A stretch of DNA of 64,000 nt. Origin: Anaerolineae bacterium. Lineage in GTDB: Bacteria > Chloroflexota > Anaerolineae > Aggregatilineales > Aggregatilineaceae. Below are positions 34,763-43,806 of the stretch, piece by piece (within the stretch, counting starts at the first letter, position 1; every line of letters starts with the position of its first letter). Under the pieces are notes generated by a model. That model did not search any database. It was not told where the DNA came from and saw only the letters and a list, made by a program, of their open reading frames with translations. A program made the translations under genes and the position numbers. The stretch lies in NCBI GenBank assembly GCA_023382715.1, contig JAHDWP010000006.1, positions 1 through 64,000 of the forward strand, given 5' to 3'.

Positions 34763-35233
34763 CTACTGCTCGTCGTGATGGTAGAGCGTCTTGAGCACGA
34801 CGCCCTGGACTGTGCGCAGCCGCTGGCTGATCACCCCGGCGATGCGGCGCATGATCGTGAAGCCCAGCGCGCGATCCTCTTCCAGCAGGCGGTTGAAAGC
34901 GATGCCGTCGAAGGCCAGCAGGTGACTGTCCTCCTGGCAGATGGCCGAGGCGGTGTAGTAATTGGGCGGCATGAAGCCCGACCAGCCGACCAACTGCCCA
35001 ACCGTGCTCAGCGAGACGATAGTCAGCGTGTCGGTGAGCGCCGTCGGCTGCACCTGCACGTTCACCTTGCCGCTGAGCAGGATATACAGGCGGCTGGCTT
35101 CTTCGCCTTCGCGGAAGAGCGCGTCCCCTGCCGCGCAAGTGACTTCATGAGCCAGGGCGGCGAACCGGGCCAGGTACTCGTCCGGCAGATCGGTGAAGAG
35201 AGGGCTTTGGGCGAGCAGTTGAGGGGTGATCAT
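34763..35233 (-). CDS. cyclic-nucleotide-binding domain protein (Crp/Fnr sensor domain only)
   Basis: A 156-residue protein made of the Crp-type sensory beta-barrel: LAQSPLFTDLPDEYLARFAA, AAGDALFREGEEASRLYILL, GKVNVQV, and VGQLVGWSGFMPPNYYTASA where the phosphate-binding cassette lies, then a C-helix. The DNA-binding winged helix is absent, since the frame stops at KTLYHHDEQ. The cassette lacks the classic RxS, so cAMP binding is uncertain. ATG 35233 follows AGGAG. It lies just after murJ on the same strand. Confidence 0.82.
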   Translation of the reverse strand: MITPQLLAQSPLFTDLPDEYLARFAALAHEVTCAAGDALFREGEEASRLYILLSGKVNVQVQPTALTDTLTIVSLSTVGQLVGWSGFMPPNYYTASAICQEDSHLLAFDGIAFNRLLEEDRALGFTIMRRIAGVISQRLRTVQGVVLKTLYHHDEQ

Positions 35234-35326
35234 GGGGTATCTCCTGGCTTTGCGCTGCTCACGATGGACAAAATGGCGCCGCGCGCTGCGCTGTGCCCGC
35301 AGCATAGCACAAGCCGCCACGCGAGT

Positions 35327-36958
35327 CTACCCGCGCAGCCGCCGGCGCAGCAGATCGCCCAGCCAGCGCCATTCGTCCAGGCGCAGCCACGACGCGAACG
35401 CGCCGAAGGCTGCCACACCGATCCCGCCCGCGACCATGACCAGCATCGCCCGCCCCAGCACATTGTCCGGCAGCCCGGTGCTCAGCAGGGCCAGCGCCGC
35501 CCAGGTCAGCGCGCCCATGCCCGCCGCAGCCAGCGCCGTCCGCCCGATGGTCGCCGCCAGGCGCTGCCCGCCGTAGCCGCCCATGCTCCGCCCCAGCAGG
35601 TAAGCCGACACCCCCGTGTGGATCAGGTGCTTGACCGAATCGGCGATCATCAGCGCGAAGAACGAGTACCAGGGCAGCAGGCCGAGCGCGACGACCATGT
35701 ACGCGACCAGGCTGATCAGCCCGACGATGGCAGGGGTGAGCGTGTTCTGCCGCGCGTAGAAGGCGAAGACCAGCAGCAAATCTACGGCGGCGAACGGCAG
35801 CCCCAGCAGATACAGGCGCAGCGCCAACGCCGTGTGCGCCGTATCCACCGCGCCGAACTTGCCGTGCTGGAAGATCAGGGCAACCACCGGCCCGGCCAGC
35901 ACGAACAGGCCCACCGTCGCCGGGATGATCAGCACAATCGCCAGGCGCAGCCCCTGGCCCAGCGTCGTCTTGAACTGGCGCAGCCCCAGGTCGGCGCGGT
36001 CAACGGCCTGGCGCGAGAGCGTGGGCAGGATGGCGACCGAGATGGCCAGTGCGACCAATCCCTGCGGGAACTGGATCAGCGTGGTGGCCCAGGTCATGTA
36101 GGAGATGCTGCCCTCGCCCGTGCCGGACGCCAGGTTGTAGGAAAACGGGCGGTTGACCAGCACATCCAGCGCCAGCGAAGCCATCACCGGCAGGTAGAGC
36201 AGGCCAATGCGCCGCACGCCGGGGTGATCCCACGCCCCGCGCACGCGCACGCGCAGATGAGCATCGCGCAGGCCGGGCGCTTGCAGCGCAAGCTGCACCG
36301 CCGCGCCGACCAGCCAGCCGACCGCCGCCGCCGTGATCCCCAGTTGGCTGTAGAGCAGCACCGTCACCAGCAGGATCGTGCCGTTGAAGACGGTCGAGGC
36401 GAAGGCGGGCCAGGTGAAGCGGCGCAGCGCATAGAGCAGCCCGGACAGCACGGCGAACAGGCTGAGGAACATCAGCGCCGGGGCGGTGACGCGCAGCAGA
36501 TCGGTCGCCTGGGCGATCACCTCTGGCGGGGCATCGCCACTGGCGACAACGCCGATCACCTGCGGCGCGAGCAGCTCCAGCGCCAGGACGAGGGCGCTCA
36601 GCGTGACGACGACGATGCCCAGCAGCGCGCTGACCAGCGCCCACAGGTCGCGCCGGTCGTCGTCTTTGGCGGCGTACTCGCTGAGCACGGGCACCAGCGC
36701 CGAGTTGACGTGCCCGCCGATGAGCAGGTCGTACAGGCTGCGCGGGACGATGATCGCCAGGTTGAAGGCGTCCACCGCCGCGCCCGCGCCGAAGAGCGTC
36801 GAGAGCATGGTCTCGCGGGCCAGTCCCAGCACGCGGCTGGCGACGTTGCCCAGGGCGATCACGCCGGTGGCGCGGGCCATGCTCTCCGGCGGCGTGCCGT
36901 CGGTGATGACCTGCGCGGGCGTCTCGAGGGGGGCAGTGTCGCTGAGGGTGGCGCTCAT
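35327..36958 (-). CDS. murJ: lipid II flippase MurJ
   Basis: A 543-residue membrane protein with about 14 helices of the MviN/MurJ family. Marks are ALGNVASRVLGLARETMLST near the N-terminus, AFNLAIIVPRSLYDLL, NSALVPVLSEY, and repeated hydrophobic pairs such as LLRVTAPALMFLSLFAVLSG. It moves lipid II across the cytoplasmic membrane for peptidoglycan synthesis. It stands 94 bases upstream of the Crp-like gene on the same strand. Confidence 0.92.
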   Translation of the reverse strand: MSATLSDTAPLETPAQVITDGTPPESMARATGVIALGNVASRVLGLARETMLSTLFGAGAAVDAFNLAIIVPRSLYDLLIGGHVNSALVPVLSEYAAKDDDRRDLWALVSALLGIVVVTLSALVLALELLAPQVIGVVASGDAPPEVIAQATDLLRVTAPALMFLSLFAVLSGLLYALRRFTWPAFASTVFNGTILLVTVLLYSQLGITAAAVGWLVGAAVQLALQAPGLRDAHLRVRVRGAWDHPGVRRIGLLYLPVMASLALDVLVNRPFSYNLASGTGEGSISYMTWATTLIQFPQGLVALAISVAILPTLSRQAVDRADLGLRQFKTTLGQGLRLAIVLIIPATVGLFVLAGPVVALIFQHGKFGAVDTAHTALALRLYLLGLPFAAVDLLLVFAFYARQNTLTPAIVGLISLVAYMVVALGLLPWYSFFALMIADSVKHLIHTGVSAYLLGRSMGGYGGQRLAATIGRTALAAAGMGALTWAALALLSTGLPDNVLGRAMLVMVAGGIGVAAFGAFASWLRLDEWRWLGDLLRRRLRG

Positions 36959-37272
36959 GCTGTGTCCTGGCGGATTGTTGCGGGGCGCGCTGGCCCCGGA
37001 CCGGCGTTGACTTTACCGGACTCGCGCCCAACACGCTACAACGCCCGCACAGGGCAGGGCTATCGCTCGCCGCGATGGTCATTGTGCGGCGCATCTGATA
37101 TAGTCAGGTGTGTAGAAACGGGGCGGAAGCAGCTCAGAACGGGGCCAACACGGCCTTGCGCCGGCCTGTTCCTGCGGTTTTGCAGGCGATGCGGCGCGCG
37201 TTTCTCCGCTCGCTGCGCGTTCAGCCGCTTGGTTGGGCTGTGACCACCTGAGTTTTTGAGGGAGGTCATAAC
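36959..37272. other. intergenic region between divergent murJ and hydrolase genes
   Basis: No gene. A TATAGT is present on each side of GATATAGTCAGG near 37096-37108, and GGGAGG at 37259-37264 is the ribosome binding site of the leader ORF at 37273. Confidence 0.4.
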
Positions 37273-37308
37273 ATGAAGACAAACATGCCCCTTGCTCACT
37301 TCTTATGA
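37273..37308 (+). CDS. short leader ORF overlapping the hydrolase start
   Basis: ATG 37273 follows GGGAGG at a good distance and encodes MKTNMPLAHFL before TGA 37306-37308. That stop overlaps ATG 37305 of the next gene in the arrangement ATGA. The downstream gene has no ribosome binding site of its own, so translation may depend on this leader by coupling. An alternative is a frameshift that has split the true N-terminus. Confidence 0.4.
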   Translation: MKTNMPLAHFL

Positions 37309-39578
37309 CCTATACGCAGCCGGTTACTCCTGCTATGACGAATAAACTGTACGCTCTCCTCTTGATCACAATCGGTGTGCTGGCGGCCTTTATAAGGCCA
37401 CCCGTATCGCTGAGCGGAACGCCGGAACCCGCTGGCGTTCCAATGACGGTGGCAGCGGTTTTTACCGCCATGCCGCCAACTGCAACGCCGGAGCAACGTA
37501 TAAGCGAATTGCCCGGCGGTGGCTTCACCTACATTTTGCCCGACGGTTATTCGCTCAATCCATCCGTCGGTCCAGCGGGAGAAGAGGCGGGTGACGGGCG
37601 CTCGATTTTGTTGGGCAGGGAAGGTGCGACCGACTTCGGCCCGCTGGTGCGTGTCGGGGGCGGAGTGTTACAGGAGCCGTTTTCGTCCGAAGCTCTGCTC
37701 AACATCTACCGCGACTTCTACGGCAACCAGTACGACCTCAAGCTCAGTGAAACGGAATCGCTGCTCACAGCCAATGGCCTGAGCGGCACACAGTTCACCT
37801 TTGCTGTGACGCTCGGCATTGAAGGGGATGGCACGGGCCAGGTGACGATTTTGTCTGGCGATGATCAATTTGTGACGCTGGTAGCGATCGCCAATAACGA
37901 GGTATGGGCGGGGTCGTTTTCGACCGAAGTCGCCGCCCTGATCGACTCCATCGCCCTGATCGAAGTTCAGCCCATTCTCCCCGATGTGGCTGCCACTGCG
38001 TTGGTGGGCGAAACTTCCATCATCCCCCAGGCTTACTCGCTGGGCTGGGCGACCTTGACCCTGCCCGATGAGATCGCGGCTAGGGTCAGCGCCACGCTGC
38101 GGAGTCGTCCGGCAAAGGTCGAGGGCATCATCGCCATACCGGAGAATGACGGTGCACACCCTGTCGCGCTGGTGCTGCACGGACGATTTGGGCAGGAAAT
38201 TTGTCGCCCGATGCCGGGTTCCATCAGTTCGCCCGCCCAGGCCAATGCAACGTTTTGTCTCCCCGGCGGGGCAGAGTCACGCTTTGATGTTGGCCACGCC
38301 AATCTCGTCGGCGCGCTGGCTGAGGAAGGATATGTCGCCCTCGCTATCAATCTCAACGATAGTTACGACATTTTCAGCGTTCAGGGCACCGTTGACGGGA
38401 TCGATCTCAACAACATTGGCGACTACTTTATTCCGCAACTCGTCCAGATGCATCTTGACGCCTTGGCAAACAACGAGCTATCCATCGATCTGGCAGGGCG
38501 CGTCGATCTGAGTCAGCCACCATTGCTGCTCGGCCACTCACGCGGCGGCGAGCTGATCATCAATCTCGCGCAGATGATGCCTGTCTCTGGGTTGGTGCTG
38601 TTTGGCGCCCCTGGGGATGGTGGCCTGTCTGCGCCAGCCGATGTGCCGCTAGGCGTTGTGTATGGGGAGTGTGACGGCGACGTCTACTATTGGGACAGCC
38701 AGCGATACTTTGAAGAGGCAGAAAACGATCCCGATCGCACGACATTCGCGTCGGCAATCATGCTGGTCAAGGCAAACCACAACTTCTTCAATGGACTGCC
38801 CGGCATAAGTGACGATGGCGGCAGCAAGATCAGCAACCCCGATTGTTTCACGGAAGGTAGTGGGTTGTCGCAAGAAGCGCAACAGGCGTTTATGGTCGCC
38901 TACGTGCGCGATTTTGTGGCGATGCTACGCGGCTCTCTCCCCTTTTCAGTTAGGCAACCTGCCCTCACGCACTTATACGGCCTGCCCGTTGTCGCTAATT
39001 TGACGACAGCCGGCAAACAGATTTTGCTGAACGATGCGGGGACAGCCAGCGAGGGGCTGTCCGTCACCCTGTGTGAAGCCGGAGAGATCTGCCATCCAAC
39101 CTTCGTCACGCTCGATCAATTTGGGGTGCCAGGTGAGCCAAGCGTGCAGCGGCTGACCTGGGAGCAGCCCGCCGTAAGCTATACGCTGACCTTTTCGCCA
39201 ATTGACGCGACGGTTTACGACGCGCTCAATGTCCGCGCCGTCCTTGATCCAACCAGCGACCTGAACAATGGCGCAGCAGCCATCCGCTACACGGTTCGCC
39301 TTGTGGATGCGGCGGGCCACAGTGGAACGTTTGCTGCCAGCACCACCCCCTTGCTTTACACCGAACCAGATGAGCGGTTTGGGTTTAGCGACATGCCGAT
39401 TTTGGCGGGCGCAAACCGCTTTCAGCTCGGGGGTTTGGATGGTATCGATCTAACGCAACTGGCGAAGGTGGTGCTACAGTTTCCGCAGGAAAGCGGTGAT
39501 TTGTTGCTGCTCGACGTGTCGTTGCTGAGCGACCCGCGCTCACAGTTGTTGACAGAGAGCGGGCCAGGCGGGGAATAG
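37305..39578 (+). CDS. secreted alpha/beta hydrolase
   Basis: A 757-residue protein (747 if ATG 37335 is used). A signal-like helix (KLYALLLITIGVLAAFI) starts the protein. A ~200-residue N-terminal region of unknown fold (GFTYILPDGYSLNPSVG) precedes an alpha/beta-hydrolase core with oxyanion strand PVALVLHGRFGQE, a wide lid, and nucleophile LLLGHSRGGELII. A likely catalytic His is in KANHNFFNG. The C-terminal ~200 residues are beta-rich. The gene is visibly lower in GC than its neighbours (one 60-base row at 38341 is 48% GC; a row in murJ at 36841 is 77%), which suggests transfer or a different selective history. The substrate, possibly an ester or polymer, is unknown. Confidence 0.75.
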   Translation: MTYTQPVTPAMTNKLYALLLITIGVLAAFIRPPVSLSGTPEPAGVPMTVAAVFTAMPPTATPEQRISELPGGGFTYILPDGYSLNPSVGPAGEEAGDGRSILLGREGATDFGPLVRVGGGVLQEPFSSEALLNIYRDFYGNQYDLKLSETESLLTANGLSGTQFTFAVTLGIEGDGTGQVTILSGDDQFVTLVAIANNEVWAGSFSTEVAALIDSIALIEVQPILPDVAATALVGETSIIPQAYSLGWATLTLPDEIAARVSATLRSRPAKVEGIIAIPENDGAHPVALVLHGRFGQEICRPMPGSISSPAQANATFCLPGGAESRFDVGHANLVGALAEEGYVALAINLNDSYDIFSVQGTVDGIDLNNIGDYFIPQLVQMHLDALANNELSIDLAGRVDLSQPPLLLGHSRGGELIINLAQMMPVSGLVLFGAPGDGGLSAPADVPLGVVYGECDGDVYYWDSQRYFEEAENDPDRTTFASAIMLVKANHNFFNGLPGISDDGGSKISNPDCFTEGSGLSQEAQQAFMVAYVRDFVAMLRGSLPFSVRQPALTHLYGLPVVANLTTAGKQILLNDAGTASEGLSVTLCEAGEICHPTFVTLDQFGVPGEPSVQRLTWEQPAVSYTLTFSPIDATVYDALNVRAVLDPTSDLNNGAAAIRYTVRLVDAAGHSGTFAASTTPLLYTEPDERFGFSDMPILAGANRFQLGGLDGIDLTQLAKVVLQFPQESGDLLLLDVSLLSDPRSQLLTESGPGGE

Positions 39579-39590
39579 GCGAAACACTTC

Positions 39591-39652
39591 CGTAGGGCGT
39601 ATTGCAAATACGCCCCTACGGGGTCGCAGCAGAGCAGCGCCCCTACGAAACT
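39591..39652. repeat. CGTAGGGCGTATTG palindrome and GCAGCAGAGCAG unit
   Basis: A near copy of the 30-base palindrome at 32282 (one base lost on the left arm, one added in the centre), followed by GTCGCAGCAGAGCAGCGCCC. Both words recur elsewhere in the window. Confidence 0.65.
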
Positions 39653-39954
39653 GGCACGTTCGTTCGCTAAAGTATCATACGGGGGGAGGAGAGGAAAGCG
39701 GCAGACCTGCTCCCCTTCCCTCGCGCTACGCGGAAGGAAGAAGCTGGGACAGGGCTACTTGTGGGTAATGTATGGCCGCGCGTGGAGAGGAGACTGAGAG
39801 GGTGGGGTGAACCCGCCAGCCCGGGCTTCGCAAACGGCCTCTCACCGCTCACCCGCGATGATCGCCGGTCTCGCTGACCACGTTTGACCGATCGAAGAAC
39901 TGCTATCCTATCACCCGGTCTCTAACAGCGCTTGATCGAGAGACTGCCCACAAT
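39653..39954. other. intergenic region without a gene
   Basis: GC-rich, with TCCCCTTCCCTCGCGCTACG and a GGAGAGGAGACTGAGAGGG stretch like the C-rich repeat family, and no convincing reading frame or promoter. Confidence 0.4.
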
Positions 39955-40014
39955 TGATTTTCCTCTGCGCTCTCTGCGCCCCGGCGATGATCCTTTGCTC
40001 CAGAGTCCGAGTCT
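39955..40014. repeat. half copy of the CGCAGAGACGCAGAG element
   Basis: CTCTGCGCTCTCTGCGCCCC and GGCGATGATCCTTTGCTCC, then AGAGTCC, are the reverse complement of the left arm of the copy at 56884. Only one arm is present. Confidence 0.6.
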
Positions 40015-40089
40015 CCCCAGCGCCGCCCATGACAGAAGCCCCCCGGCCCGGTACAATGAGGGTTGGTCTGGTGTTGAGAGGAATAGACA

Positions 40090-41085
40090 GTGTCACAACA
40101 GTTCGTCAGCCGGGCCGATGGCTATGTCAAGTGGCTGCGCGAGCGCGTCGGCCCCCGACTCATCTACCTGGTCTACGCCACCAACCTGGTCTTCGACGAG
40201 GCCGGGCGCATCCTCGTCCAGCGCCGCTATGACTTCGACTGGCTGGGCGTGCCCGGCGGCGCGCTGGAACTGGGCGAGAGCATCCGCGCCTGCGCCGTGC
40301 GCGAGACTCTCGAAGAGACCGGCCTGCGCGTCGAGGTCGAGCGGCTGGTCGGCGTCTTCAGCCACCCCGACTACAACCTGCGCTATCCCAACGGGGACTA
40401 CGTCCAGCAGTGGACAGCCTGCGTCGTCTCGCGTCCGATCGGGGGACAGATTCGCGCCGACGGCAGCGAGACGCTGGCCGTCTCCTGGCTGGCGGTGGAC
40501 GAAGCCCTGCCGCTCTTCCCGCCCGCTTACCGGGCGATGGTTCGCGCGGCCCTGGAGTCGCCGGGCGAGGCTGTGCTGGAGCCAATCTACGCCGAGCCAG
40601 TGTTGACGCCCTACTATCCGCTGCTGCGTGCGGCGATCGGGCACGCGCCGGTGATTCTGCCGGGGGCGATGGGCCTGGTGCCCAATGAGCGCGGAGACCT
40701 GCTGTGCACGCAGCGCACCGACGATGGGCTGTGGCACCCGCCAAGCGGCTACGCCGACCTGGGCGAGACGACCACTGCCACCGTCGTGCGCGAGGTGCGC
40801 GAGGAGACGGGACTGATCGTGGAGCCGACCCGCGTGGTAGGTCTTTACAGCGAGACGCCGCTGATGCTGGCCCGCTTTCCCAACGGCGACCTGGCGCACA
40901 ACCTGGGCCTGGCCATCGAGTGCCGCGTCGCCGGCGGGGCGCTCCACGCGGACGGCCTGGAAGCCAGCGCTGTGGCCTTCAAGCCTATCGAGGAGCTGCT
41001 GGCTCAGCCGTTCGCAGACCAGAGCGACACGCCGCAGATTCTGCGCGACTATCTGCACCACGAGATGTGGCCGGTGCTGCGCTGA
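40090..41085 (+). CDS. tandem Nudix hydrolase (two Nudix domains)
   Basis: A 331-residue protein with two complete Nudix boxes. The first is GALELGESIRACAVRETLEE followed by TGL (residues ~57-79). The second is GYADLGETTTATVVREVREE followed by TGL (~218-240). Both keep the REXXEE catalytic metal ligands, so both may hydrolyse nucleoside-diphosphate-linked compounds. Each domain is about 150 residues. The start is GTG 40090; TACAAT near 40051-40056 may be a -10 box. It most likely arose by duplication and fusion. Confidence 0.9.
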   Translation: MSQQFVSRADGYVKWLRERVGPRLIYLVYATNLVFDEAGRILVQRRYDFDWLGVPGGALELGESIRACAVRETLEETGLRVEVERLVGVFSHPDYNLRYPNGDYVQQWTACVVSRPIGGQIRADGSETLAVSWLAVDEALPLFPPAYRAMVRAALESPGEAVLEPIYAEPVLTPYYPLLRAAIGHAPVILPGAMGLVPNERGDLLCTQRTDDGLWHPPSGYADLGETTTATVVREVREETGLIVEPTRVVGLYSETPLMLARFPNGDLAHNLGLAIECRVAGGALHADGLEASAVAFKPIEELLAQPFADQSDTPQILRDYLHHEMWPVLR

Positions 41086-41129
41086 GGCTCTTTGTTTTTT
41101 GGACAGGCGGTATTATCGCGCCAGACGTT

Positions 41130-41226
41130 TACCTCACCCCCGCTCAGCGCTAACGCGCCTCACCTCCCCCTCGCCGTTCACGGAGAGGGGGGAAAGCCGA
41201 GCGTAGCGAGGCTAGGGGGTGAGGTA
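41130..41226. repeat. CCTCACCCCC ... GGGGGTGAGG inverted-repeat element
   Basis: ACCTCACCCCCGCTCAGCGC (41131 on) and GCGAGGCTAGGGGGTGAGGT (to 41225) are reverse-complementary ends about 95 bases apart. The centre holds a CCTCCCCCTCGCC / GGAGAGGGGGGAAAG pair. Related to 31710-31806. Confidence 0.65.
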
Positions 41227-41314
41227 AACCGGCGGCAAGCGACCTGATGGCCAGCTCATCTCGCTAATCCACCGGAGCACGGTGAAATTCGCACAACAAG
41301 GGAACGGGTCAGCT

Positions 41315-43243
41315 ATGGACTGGGGCACAGAAGCAACCATCACCCTGGAGCGGCTGCTGCCGCGCGTGCTGCCCCTGCTGCCAGAAGGCGAAGCGCAGGA
41401 GGAATTCAGCGCGCGGCTGGCGCGGCACTTTCCGACAGCCTTCCGCCTGCTGCACGCCCTCTATGGGGCGCGCTACGATTTCTTCTACCACCTGGAGCAG
41501 ATTCTGCTGACGGCGGCCCGTCTCTGTGCCGAGCGCCTCCCTGCCCTCAAGGCGCTCGACCGGGCGCGCGAAGCCGATCCGCGCTGGTTCCACAGCGAGC
41601 AGATGGTCGGCGGGGTGTGCTACGTGGACCTGTTCGCCGGGAGCCTGGCCGGCGTGCGCGCCAAAATCCCCTACTTCAAGGAACTGGGCCTGACCTACCT
41701 GCACCTGATGCCGCTCTTTCGCTGCCCCACAGACAACAGCGACGGCGGCTATGCCATCAGCAGCTACCGCGAGGTAGACCCGCGCCTGGGCACAATCGCC
41801 GAGCTGCGCGAGCTGGCCGCCGCCCTGCGCGCCGAGGGGATCAGCCTGGTGCTCGATTTCGTCTTCAACCACACCTCTGACGAGCACGACTGGGCACGGA
41901 AGGCCCTGGCCGGCGACCCGACCTGCCAGGCGTATTACCTGATGTTCCCCGACCGGGCGCTGCCCGACCAGTACGAGCAGCACCTGCGCGAAATCTTCCC
42001 AGAGCAGGCGCCGGGCAGCTTCACCTACCGCCCGGAGATGGATCGCTGGGTGTGGACGACCTTCCACAACTTTCAGTGGGACCTCAACTACGCCAACCCG
42101 GACGTGTTCCGCGCCATGCTCGGTGAGCTGCTGTTCATCGCCAACCTGGGCGTGGAGGTGCTGCGCCTGGACGCGGTGGCCTTCATCTGGAAGGAGATGG
42201 GCACGCCCTGCGAGGGGTTGCCCCAGGTGCACACGGTCATCCAGGCGTTCAACGCCCTGGCACGCATCGTCGCCCCGGCGCTGCTCTTCAAGTCCGAGGC
42301 CATCGTCCACCCCGCCGAAGTCGCCCGCTACATCAGCCCTGGCGAAGCGCCCATCTCGTACAATCCGACGCTGATGGCCCTGCTGTGGGAGTCGCTGGCG
42401 ACGCGGCGCGTGGCCCTGCTGCACCACTCGATGCAGAAGCGCTTCGCCCTGCCGGAAGGGTGCACGTGGGTCAACTACGTGCGCTGCCACGACGACATCG
42501 GCTGGACGTTCGCCGACGAGGACGCCTGGGAGTTGGGCATCAACGGCTTCGATCACCGCCAGTTCCTCAACGCCTTCTACACTGGCAGGTTCCCCGGCAG
42601 CTTTGCGCGCGGGGTGCCCTTCAACTACAACCCGCGCACGCAGGATATGCGCATCTCCGGCATGTGCGCGTCGCTGGCCGGGCTGGAGCACGCTCACGAG
42701 GCGGGCAACGACCGCTACCGCGAGCTGGCCCTGCGCCGTATCGCGCTGATCCACGCGGTGATCCTGAGCGCGGGCGGCATCCCGCTGATCTACCTGGGCG
42801 ACGAGATCGCCATGCTCAACGATTACGGCTACGCGGACGATCTCAACAAGGCGGGGGACAGTCGCTGGGTGCATCGCCGCGCCTTCGAGTGGGAACGGGC
42901 CGCCGAGCGCAACGATCCCGACACCGACGCCGGGCGCATTTTTCAAGCCTTGCGCAGGCTGATCGATCTCAGACGGCATATGCCCGCCCTGGCCAACGGC
43001 GACACGCGCTTCTTCGACACGCATAACGCGCACGTGTTCGGCTATGTGCGCGGCGGACAGGTGCTCGTCCTGGCCAACTTCTCCGAGGAGGAGCAGACCG
43101 TCCGGCTGGGTTGGACGCCGCCGGAGCCAACCGACCTGATCACCGGCACAACCTATCCGCGCCACAAGCCGCTGACGCTGGACGCCTACCAGGTCGTCTG
43201 GCTGGCGGCGGGGGCTGGCAAGGCAGAAAGCCCAGACCGGTGA
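41315..43243 (+). CDS. amylosucrase-like GH13 enzyme
   Basis: A 642-residue glucansucrase-type enzyme that would use sucrose to build alpha-1,4-glucan. An N-terminal helical domain precedes the (beta/alpha)8 barrel, with GH13 regions VLDFVFNHTSDEH, EVLRLDAVAF (nucleophile Asp286), LLFKSEAIV (acid/base Glu328) and YVRCHDDIGW (Asp393). With the start at ATG 41315 these positions equal those known for Neisseria amylosucrase, which favours this start over GTG 41282. The barrel is followed by a beta domain C. Hydrolysis of sucrose alone is possible. No sucrose transporter is nearby. Confidence 0.88.
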   Translation: MDWGTEATITLERLLPRVLPLLPEGEAQEEFSARLARHFPTAFRLLHALYGARYDFFYHLEQILLTAARLCAERLPALKALDRAREADPRWFHSEQMVGGVCYVDLFAGSLAGVRAKIPYFKELGLTYLHLMPLFRCPTDNSDGGYAISSYREVDPRLGTIAELRELAAALRAEGISLVLDFVFNHTSDEHDWARKALAGDPTCQAYYLMFPDRALPDQYEQHLREIFPEQAPGSFTYRPEMDRWVWTTFHNFQWDLNYANPDVFRAMLGELLFIANLGVEVLRLDAVAFIWKEMGTPCEGLPQVHTVIQAFNALARIVAPALLFKSEAIVHPAEVARYISPGEAPISYNPTLMALLWESLATRRVALLHHSMQKRFALPEGCTWVNYVRCHDDIGWTFADEDAWELGINGFDHRQFLNAFYTGRFPGSFARGVPFNYNPRTQDMRISGMCASLAGLEHAHEAGNDRYRELALRRIALIHAVILSAGGIPLIYLGDEIAMLNDYGYADDLNKAGDSRWVHRRAFEWERAAERNDPDTDAGRIFQALRRLIDLRRHMPALANGDTRFFDTHNAHVFGYVRGGQVLVLANFSEEEQTVRLGWTPPEPTDLITGTTYPRHKPLTLDAYQVVWLAAGAGKAESPDR

Positions 43244-43397
43244 AAAATTCCGGCTCTGGAAGCCGAGACGCCGGGCAGCGCGGCGCGCCTGGGAGCCGTA
43301 TTGGGCGGATCGCCGCGTGACACAGAACAGCGCCTCTGCGAGGGCGAAGTGACAGGCAGGTACCTGATGAGAAGAGAACATAGAGAGGAGTTATCGC

Positions 43398-43784
43398 ATG
43401 TCCCGTGAAGTGATCGCCACCCCCCGCGCGCCTGCCGCAGTAGGGGCCTATTCGCAGGCCATCACCGCCAACGGCTTCGTCTTCGTCTCCGGGCAGCTTG
43501 GCCTGGTGCCGGAGACCAAGCAGCTTGCCGGCAGCACCGTCGCCGCGCAGACGGAGCAGGCGCTGCTGAACATGGCCGCCATTCTCCAGGCAGCAGGCAC
43601 GGACATGGCCCAGGTAGTCAAGGTCACGGTATACCTGGCCGACATCGCCGCCTTCAAGGAGATGAACGACGTGTACAGCGCGTTCTTCCCCACGCAGCCG
43701 CCGGCGCGCGCCGCTTTTGCCGTGCGCGACCTGCCGCTGGGCGCGCTGGTCGAGATCGAAGCCGTCGCCGTCCTGCCCGCCTGA
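43398..43784 (+). CDS. ridA: RidA family protein, copy 1
   Basis: A 128-residue Rid/YER057c protein. Marks are PRAPAAVGAYSQAI, FVSGQLGLVPET, QTEQALLNMAAILQAAGTDM, VVKVTVYLADI and the active-site Arg in PPARAAFAVRDLPLGALVEI, then EAVAVLPA. Rid proteins deaminate reactive enamine/imine intermediates from pyridoxal enzymes. ATG 43398 follows GAGAGGAG. The second copy starts 23 bases after it. Confidence 0.93.
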   Translation: MSREVIATPRAPAAVGAYSQAITANGFVFVSGQLGLVPETKQLAGSTVAAQTEQALLNMAAILQAAGTDMAQVVKVTVYLADIAAFKEMNDVYSAFFPTQPPARAAFAVRDLPLGALVEIEAVAVLPA

Positions 43785-43806
43785 TGAAGAGAGAGAGCTG
43801 AGTCTC

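Noticed and set aside
34709-37243. An 844-codon plus-strand frame opposite murJ
   Set aside because: It is a GC-rich antisense shadow: Arg/Gln/Ala-rich with no family features, while murJ on the other strand is clear.
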